Position numbers and translations under genes: made by a program
In this document: positions 1 through 3,438 of the stretch, piece by piece
Numbering within the stretch: the first letter of the stretch is position 1
Layout of the letters: the number at the start of each line of letters is the position of its first letter
NCBI GenBank assembly: GCA_002432195.1
Contig: DJGG01000044.1
Span: 1,108-6,478 of the forward strand
Direction: 5' to 3'
DNA length: 5,371 nt
Source of the DNA: Desulfobacteraceae bacterium UBA5852
GTDB lineage: Bacteria; Desulfobacterota; Desulfobacteria; Desulfobacterales; UBA5852
The notes under the pieces: model-generated
The model's input: only the letters and a program-made list of their open reading frames with translations
Told to the model about the DNA's origin: nothing
The model's database searches: none

Positions 1-643
1 GGTAGCCGGCGTGGGAGGGATAGAAAAGTGCCAGGGTTTCGGCGAGCTGCCCGGAGGCCAGCGCGCCGGTGAGCGCCTCCGCGAGGTCCACCTCGGGGCT
101 GGCGGCGACCCACTCGCCGTGGAGCGTTTCCGGGTTGACCCGTCCGCCCAGCAGGTGGGCCCCCAGGAGCAGGAAGGCGTCGGTGAGCAGCAGGTCCAGG
201 TCGACCCAGCGGTCGGCCTCAGCGGCGAAATCCAGGGGCGTTTCCTCTCGGGAGCCGGCCAGGAGATCCTCCAGGGCCGCCAGGTGGTAATCCCCGGGCT
301 GGAGGCCGACGGCCTCGAGGCCGCGGATCTGCGCCAAAAGCTCGAAGGCTTCGGGGAGCGGACCCGCGCTCCCGATCCAGGCCGGCCGGTAGCCGCGCGA
401 CGCATAAAACGCGGACGCCAGGGGCCTGCCGCAGAGGCGCTCCCCCCGGCAGCCGCCGCCGTGGGCAGCGTCTCCCAGGGCGACCTTAGCCTGCAGCCGC
501 CCCGCCAGGGGCGTCAGTGGGTCCTCCTCCCAAGGGGGGATCTCGGCGGCCGCCCCGGTGTTGTACAAAAGGATACCGACCAACAGCACAGCGGCCCATC
601 GCAGGCCACGCCCCACCCCCCGCCTCCGCCATTGCCAATCCAT
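1..643 (-). CDS. YcbB/LdtD-like L,D-transpeptidase, N-terminal part (cut by the window edge)
   Basis: The reverse strand translates from ATG at 643-641 into an open frame of 214 residues running off the left edge. Residues 1-16 are basic (WRRRGVGRGLR), residues 17-29 are hydrophobic, and AAA|E at 31-34 is a plausible signal peptidase I site, so the protein should be exported. Residues about 76-214 resemble the scaffold domain of large YcbB-type L,D-transpeptidases: FYASRGYRPAWIG (79-91), GLQPGDYHLAALEDLL (113-128), then DLDLLLTDAFLLLGAHLLGGRVNP (148-171). In that family the scaffold precedes a peptidoglycan-binding domain and a YkuD catalytic domain that forms 3-3 peptidoglycan cross-links in the periplasm. 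The catalytic cysteine region lies outside the window, so activity cannot be judged. AAGGA lies 10 nt before the start codon. A promoter at 749-721 faces the gene. The family call is fairly secure; the exact paralogue is not. Confidence 0.82.
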   Translation of the reverse strand, partial: MDWQWRRRGVGRGLRWAAVLLVGILLYNTGAAAEIPPWEEDPLTPLAGRLQAKVALGDAAHGGGCRGERLCGRPLASAFYASRGYRPAWIGSAGPLPEAFELLAQIRGLEAVGLQPGDYHLAALEDLLAGSREETPLDFAAEADRWVDLDLLLTDAFLLLGAHLLGGRVNPETLHGEWVAASPEVDLAEALTGALASGQLAETLALFYPSHAGY

Positions 644-671
644 CCTGCCACCGTCCTTCGCGTTTCCCTGA

Positions 672-681
672 GGGGCGCCCC
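672..681. repeat. 10-bp GC palindrome in the transpeptidase leader
   Basis: GGGGCGCCCC is a perfect palindrome in the predicted 5' leader of the leftward transpeptidase gene, about 30 nt before its start codon. Such runs arise by chance in GC-rich DNA. It could also form part of a leader hairpin with the flanking GGGTGCC/CCTCAG bases. No function is claimed. Confidence 0.3.
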
Positions 682-720
682 GGCACCCCAGCGACCATCC
701 GGGCTTGACCGGACGACGCC

Positions 721-749
721 AATATATTAGCTGGGGGGCCGGATGTAAA
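721..749 (-). promoter_or_regulatory. sigma-70-like promoter for the leftward L,D-transpeptidase
   Basis: On the reverse strand TTTACA (749-744) is followed after exactly 17 nt by TATATT (726-721). Both match sigma-70 consensus in five of six positions and stand out in very GC-rich sequence. Initiation would fall near position 714, giving a leader of about 70 nt. The -10 lies in the self-complementary stretch AATATATT (721-728), so it could in principle melt for either strand, but a matching rightward -35 at proper spacing is not visible: TTGACC at 705-710 is only 12 nt from the nearest TATATT. Confidence 0.65.
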
Positions 750-751
750 CG

Positions 752-771
752 GGCGGCAGACCGCTGCCGCC
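752..771. repeat. Perfect 8-bp inverted repeat in the divergent intergenic region
   Basis: GGCGGCAG (752-759) and CTGCCGCC (764-771) are exact reverse complements separated by the 4-nt loop ACCG. The repeat ends 35 nt before the start codon of the rightward alaX-like gene and starts 2 nt upstream of the -35 hexamer of the leftward promoter. It could be an operator for a dimeric regulator or an mRNA hairpin in the alaX leader. No T-tract follows it, so an intrinsic terminator is unlikely. Confidence 0.55.
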
Positions 772-806
772 ACGACCCCCCTGGCCGCAGGTGGAGATGA
801 CCCGCC

Positions 807-1247
807 ATGAAGACCGTCGACCCCCGCATGCACACGGCCGAGCACATCCTCAACCAGGCGGTGGACCGGCGCCTGGGGTGCGGCCGGTGCTTCAGCGCGC
901 ACATCGAGCGGCGCAAGTCCAAGTGCGACTACCGCTATCCCCACCCCCTGGCGGCCGACGACGTTGCCGCCCTGGAGGCGGAGGTCAATCGGGTCATCGC
1001 CCTGGACCTGCCGGTGACCTGGCACCTGGAGCCCCGCAGCGCGGCGGAGAGCCGTTTCGACCTCGCACGCCTGCCGGCGGAAACCGGTGAAACCGTGCGG
1101 GTGGTCTGCGTGGGGGACTACGATGCCTGCCCCTGCGCGGGACCCCATGTGACCCGTACGGGCCTCCTGGAGCACTTCCGCATCACGGGAACCGATCACC
1201 ACGACGGGGTCCTGCGCCTGCGCTTCAAGCTCGGCTTCCCGGCCTGA
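807..1247 (+). CDS. AlaX-S-like alanyl-tRNA editing protein (tRNA_SAD domain)
   Basis: This 146-residue protein matches the second additional domain (tRNA_SAD) of alanyl- and threonyl-tRNA synthetases as a free-standing cytoplasmic protein. The zinc site is visible: HTAEH gives H9 and H13 (HxxxH), and CAGPH gives C110 and H114 (CxxxH). FSAHIERRKSKCDY (29-42) resembles the substrate-facing strand region. AlaX proteins hydrolyse Ser or Gly mischarged onto tRNA-Ala; the length fits the short AlaX-S class, which lacks the N-terminal beta-barrel and the whole synthetase body. The usual CGGTH signature reads CAGPH here, so substrate preference or activity may differ from characterised AlaX. GGAG ends 10 nt before the ATG and supports this start over an overlapping ATG in another frame. 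It is followed by ahbB after 58 nt, but ahbB has its own promoter, so functional linkage is doubtful. Confidence 0.8.
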   Translation: MKTVDPRMHTAEHILNQAVDRRLGCGRCFSAHIERRKSKCDYRYPHPLAADDVAALEAEVNRVIALDLPVTWHLEPRSAAESRFDLARLPAETGETVRVVCVGDYDACPCAGPHVTRTGLLEHFRITGTDHHDGVLRLRFKLGFPA

Positions 1248-1270
1248 AGGGCGCAGCCGGCCGCCAGGCC

Positions 1271-1300
1271 TTGACAGCCCGCGGATTTCCCCGCTATACC
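1271..1300 (+). promoter_or_regulatory. sigma-70-like promoter directly abutting ahbB
   Basis: A perfect TTGACA (1271-1276) is followed after 18 nt by TATACC (1295-1300); reading the -10 as CTATAC gives 17 nt. The -10 ends only 5 nt before the ATG at 1306, so transcription would start at or very near the start codon. No Shine-Dalgarno sequence exists between the -10 and the ATG (GGCCC only), consistent with a leaderless mRNA. Confidence 0.7.
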
Positions 1301-1305
1301 GGCCC

Positions 1306-1788
1306 ATGCTCAACGCCACCGAGAAGAGCGTCGTCGCCGCCATCCAGGGGGATATCCCTGTGACCGCGCGGCCTTACGCGGAGTTGGCCGCCAGGTCCGG
1401 CCTGACCGAAGAGGCGTTTCTGACGACTCTCCGGGATCTCAAGGCACGGGGCTACATCCGGCGTTTCGGGGCCACCCTGCGCCACCAGAAATCGGGGTAC
1501 GCGGCCAACGCCATGGGCGCCTGGCGCGTGGAGGAAGACCGCGTGGAGGCCATCGGCCGCCACATGGCCGCCCAGCGGCAGATCTCCCACTGCTACCGGC
1601 GCAACCCCACCCCCGAGTGGCCCTACAACCTCTACACCATGATCCACGCCGACTGCGAGGCCAACTGCCATGCCATTGCCCGGGCGATCGCCCGGGAGAC
1701 CGGCGTCGACGACTACCTGCTGCTCTTCAGCCGCCGGGAGCTCAAGAAGACCTCCATGACCTATTTCCCGGACGATGATGAGGACTAA
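1306..1788 (+). CDS. ahbB: Sirohaem decarboxylase subunit AhbB (Lrp/AsnC-like fold)
   Basis: This 160-residue protein has an N-terminal winged helix (about 5-55, ending in GYIRRFGATLRHQ) and a C-terminal Lrp/AsnC-type alpha/beta domain. Features of AhbB/NirD-L-G-H proteins are obvious: RRFGATLRH (51-59), the NAMGAW stretch near 68-73, SHCYRR (94-99), WPYNLYTMIH (105-114) and SRRELKKTSMTYF near the end. AhbA and AhbB together decarboxylate the C12 and C18 acetate side chains of sirohaem to 12,18-didecarboxysirohaem, an early step of the alternative haem pathway, later completed by AhbC and AhbD. Annotation pipelines often mislabel these proteins as Lrp-family regulators. The start is fixed by homology (a short N-terminus before the first helix) and by the promoter placement; there is no ribosome binding site. 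No ahbA lies next to it in this window; it may be encoded elsewhere. A radical SAM gene follows in the same direction after 45 nt, probably in the same transcript. Confidence 0.9.
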   Translation: MLNATEKSVVAAIQGDIPVTARPYAELAARSGLTEEAFLTTLRDLKARGYIRRFGATLRHQKSGYAANAMGAWRVEEDRVEAIGRHMAAQRQISHCYRRNPTPEWPYNLYTMIHADCEANCHAIARAIARETGVDDYLLLFSRRELKKTSMTYFPDDDED

Positions 1789-1802
1789 CCGCCGCCGCTC
1801 CC

Positions 1803-1818
1803 GCGGGCCGAGGCCCGC
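1803..1818. repeat. Short hairpin between ahbB and the radical SAM gene
   Basis: GCGGGCC (1803-1809) and GGCCCGC (1812-1818) are exact reverse complements around GA, giving a 6-bp stem with a CGAG tetraloop in RNA. It lies in the 45-nt gap, 15 nt before the downstream ATG. No T-run follows, so it is not a standard terminator; it could affect mRNA stability or translation of the downstream gene, which lacks a visible Shine-Dalgarno sequence. Confidence 0.45.
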
Positions 1819-1833
1819 AGATCCCCCTGCCTG

Positions 1834-3186
1834 ATGGCCGACCCCGCCGCGCCGCATATTCTCCTCGTCAATCCCTGGATCGATGATTTCGCGGCCTACG
1901 ATGTCTGGGCGCGCCCCCTGGGCCTGCTGCGCCTGGGCGCCGTGCTGCGGGACCACGGCTGCCGGGTGAGCCTGGTGGACTGCCTGGACCGTTTCCACCC
2001 CCGCGCCGCCGGGGGCGCCCCCGGGGCCCGCAACGGCCGCGGCCCCTTCCTCAAAGCGCGGCGCCCCAAGCCCCCGGGGCTGGCGGATGTGCCCCGGCAC
2101 TTCAGCCGCTACGGCCCCCCGGAGGACTGGCTGCGGGAGGACCTGCGGCGCCTGCCGGCCCCCGACCTGGTCCTGGCCACCTCCGGGATGACCTACTGGT
2201 ACCCCGGTCTCCAGGCCACCCTGGCCCTGGTGCGGCAAGCCTTCCCCGGCGTCCGCATCCTGCTGGGAGGCCCTTACGCCACCCTCTGGCCCGAGCACGC
2301 CCGGGCGGTCAGCGGGGCCCACCGGGTGGTCGGCGGCCCCGCCGAGGCCCTGATCCTCGACCTGGTGGCCGAGGAGACCGGTTGGCGCGCGCCCGCGCGC
2401 TACCCCCTGGAAGATCCCGACGCCCGCCCCTACCCGGCCTTCGACCTCCAATCGGCCCTGGGGTTCGTGCCCCTGCTGACTTCCGAAGGCTGCCCCTTCG
2501 ACTGCGCCTACTGCGCCTCCCGGCTGCTGCACCCCGGCTTCCGGCGCCGCCGCCCGGCCGCCGTGGCGCGGGAGATCCGCTTCTGGGCCACCTCCCGGGG
2601 GGTGCGGGACTTCGTCTTCTACGACGACGCCCTGCTGGTGGATCCGGAGGCGCATGCCGTGCCCCTGCTGGAACGCGTACTCCGGGAGGTCCCCCCTGTG
2701 CGCTTCCACACCCCCAATGCCGTGCACATCCGCGGCATCACCCCGCGCACGGCCGCCCTCATGCGCCGTGCGGGCTTCCACACCGTGCGGCTGGGGCTGG
2801 AAACCCTGGAGGCGCCTCCCCGCCGCCCTCTGGACCGCAAGGCCTCCCCGGCCGAGTTCGCCCAGGCCGCCGCCTACCTGCGCGAGGCCGGCTTCGGCCC
2901 GCGGGAGGCGGGGGCCTATCTCCTGGTGGGCCTTCCCGAACAGGACCCGGCCGGCGTGGCCGAGGCCATCCGGGCCGTCCGCGCCGCCGGGCTGCAGCCC
3001 ATTCCGGCCTATTACTCCCCCATTCCGGGCACCCGCCTCTGGCCCCAGGCCATGGCCGCCTCACGCTACGACCTGGCCGCCGATCCGCTGTTCACCAACA
3101 ACGCCGTACTGCCCTGCCGCCGGGAGGGCTTCGACTGGGAGTTTGTCCGGACCCTCAAGCGCCTATGCGGCCCGAACCCCGGCTGA
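1834..3186 (+). CDS. B12-binding-type radical SAM protein, function unknown
   Basis: This 450-residue cytoplasmic protein has the layout of class B (cobalamin-type) radical SAM enzymes. Residues about 7-180 form a Rossmann-like cobalamin-binding domain: HILLVNP (8-14), PLGLLRLGAVLRDHG (28-42), ATSGMTY (115-121) and LLGGPYATLWPEH (143-155). No DxHxxG cobalamin-ligand motif is seen, as is usual in these enzymes, so B12 binding is inferred. Residues about 212-400 form the radical SAM barrel with CPFDCAYC giving C220, C224 and C227 for the 4Fe-4S cluster, FYDDALL (262-268), GLETLE (321-326) and SPIPGT (395-400). Residues about 56-95 are a Gly/Pro/Arg-rich insertion in the B12-like domain. The family covers methylations, rearrangements and ring chemistry, and the substrate cannot be read from sequence. 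It lacks the AhbC/AhbD layout but follows ahbB by 45 nt, so a tetrapyrrole-related role is possible (inference). The ATG has no clear Shine-Dalgarno sequence; no ATG, GTG or TTG lies between the ahbB stop and it in this frame. Confidence 0.85.
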   Translation: MADPAAPHILLVNPWIDDFAAYDVWARPLGLLRLGAVLRDHGCRVSLVDCLDRFHPRAAGGAPGARNGRGPFLKARRPKPPGLADVPRHFSRYGPPEDWLREDLRRLPAPDLVLATSGMTYWYPGLQATLALVRQAFPGVRILLGGPYATLWPEHARAVSGAHRVVGGPAEALILDLVAEETGWRAPARYPLEDPDARPYPAFDLQSALGFVPLLTSEGCPFDCAYCASRLLHPGFRRRRPAAVAREIRFWATSRGVRDFVFYDDALLVDPEAHAVPLLERVLREVPPVRFHTPNAVHIRGITPRTAALMRRAGFHTVRLGLETLEAPPRRPLDRKASPAEFAQAAAYLREAGFGPREAGAYLLVGLPEQDPAGVAEAIRAVRAAGLQPIPAYYSPIPGTRLWPQAMAASRYDLAADPLFTNNAVLPCRREGFDWEFVRTLKRLCGPNPG

Positions 3187-3213
3187 TCCCGCATCCCGCA
3201 GGCGTGATTATGC

Positions 3214-3242
3214 TTGACGCTGAAACGGCCCTTGCCTATCCT
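3214..3242 (+). promoter_or_regulatory. sigma-70-like promoter upstream of the kinase
   Basis: TTGACG (3214-3219) and TATCCT (3237-3242) are separated by exactly 17 nt. Transcription would begin near 3249, just at the CGCAA/TTGCG stem, leaving a leader of about 190 nt before the kinase start. The -35 differs from consensus in one position and the -10 in two. Confidence 0.55.
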
Positions 3243-3393
3243 GAAGCCGCAAAAGAAGTTGCGTGGGGCAATCCACCCAGGGTCGGCCCCCTCCGAAAGC
3301 CCCTCGGGGGCGGGATCGGCTTGAAGGCCGCCAAGGCCTGAATCTCCCGGACTGCGCCGCCCCCGCTGCCCGGCGCCCACCCGGACGCTGCCT

Positions 3394-3417
3394 GCCGCGG
3401 TAACCGATCACCGCGGC
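3394..3417. promoter_or_regulatory. Perfect 8+8 dyad, candidate operator or leader hairpin
   Basis: GCCGCGGT (3394-3401) and ACCGCGGC (3410-3417) are exact reverse complements separated by AACCGATC. The dyad ends 21 nt before the kinase ATG. The arms are spaced like half-sites for a dimeric DNA-binding regulator (16 nt centre to centre), and in RNA would form an 8-bp, very GC-rich stem with an 8-nt loop just ahead of the ribosome binding site. Neither role can be separated from sequence alone. Confidence 0.55.
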
Positions 3418-3438
3418 CGACGCGCCCCGCCAGGAGCC

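Larger units (their letters stand above)
3187..3438. other. Structured intergenic region upstream of the kinase
   Basis: This 252-bp gap has no convincing gene. Its left part (3201-3260) is about 52% GC against about 70% around it. It carries a promoter (3214-3242) and several potential RNA stems: CGCAA/TTGCG (3248-3252/3259-3263, loop AAGAAG), GCCCCC/GGGGGC (3286-3291/3306-3311, competing with GCCCC/GGGGC at 3299-3303/3307-3311), AGGCC/GGCCT (3325-3329/3335-3339) and a dyad at 3394-3417. A 43-codon frame (ATG 3210, TGA 3339-3341) exists but lacks a good ribosome binding site and has AT-rich third positions only in its first half. I compared the region by eye with common riboswitch signatures (c-di-GMP, cobalamin, SAH, TPP, FMN, glycine) and found no match. 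It may be a long leader of the kinase mRNA, a small RNA or a dispersed repeat. Confidence 0.5.

Noticed and set aside
11..730. 239-codon rightward open frame over the left end
   Set aside because: It is antisense to the L,D-transpeptidase frame, which has a signal peptide, recognisable scaffold motifs, a ribosome binding site and a promoter; the rightward frame is compositionally biased and matches no family.
705..730. Rightward promoter TTGACC with TATATT or TATTAG for the alaX-like gene
   Set aside because: The spacing is only 12-14 nt, too short for a standard sigma-70 promoter; the leftward pair with 17-nt spacing explains the AT-rich patch better.
486..1343. 285-codon leftward open frame
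   Set aside because: It runs antisense through the alaX-like gene and shares only an offset frame with the transpeptidase start; its sequence is low-complexity Gly/Ala/Arg, as expected from GC-rich shadows.
1786..1836. ahbB and the radical SAM gene share the same reading frame with only one stop codon between them, suggesting read-through fusion
   Set aside because: The stop is TAA, the efficient terminator, the spacer encodes only Pro/Arg-rich residues, and 15 stop-free codons are unremarkable at this GC content.
1294..2781. 495-codon leftward open frame
   Set aside because: It is the mirror of ahbB and the radical SAM gene, both of which show conserved catalytic motifs on the plus strand; the leftward translation shows no domain.
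3286..3311. GC hairpin as a rho-independent terminator of the radical SAM gene
   Set aside because: No T-tract follows the stem, and it lies about 100 nt beyond the stop codon and downstream of a promoter candidate.
2382..3341. 319-codon rightward frame overlapping the radical SAM gene
   Set aside because: It is an Arg/Pro/Gly-rich out-of-frame reading of the radical SAM gene. Only its last 43 codons lie in intergenic sequence and these are discussed separately.
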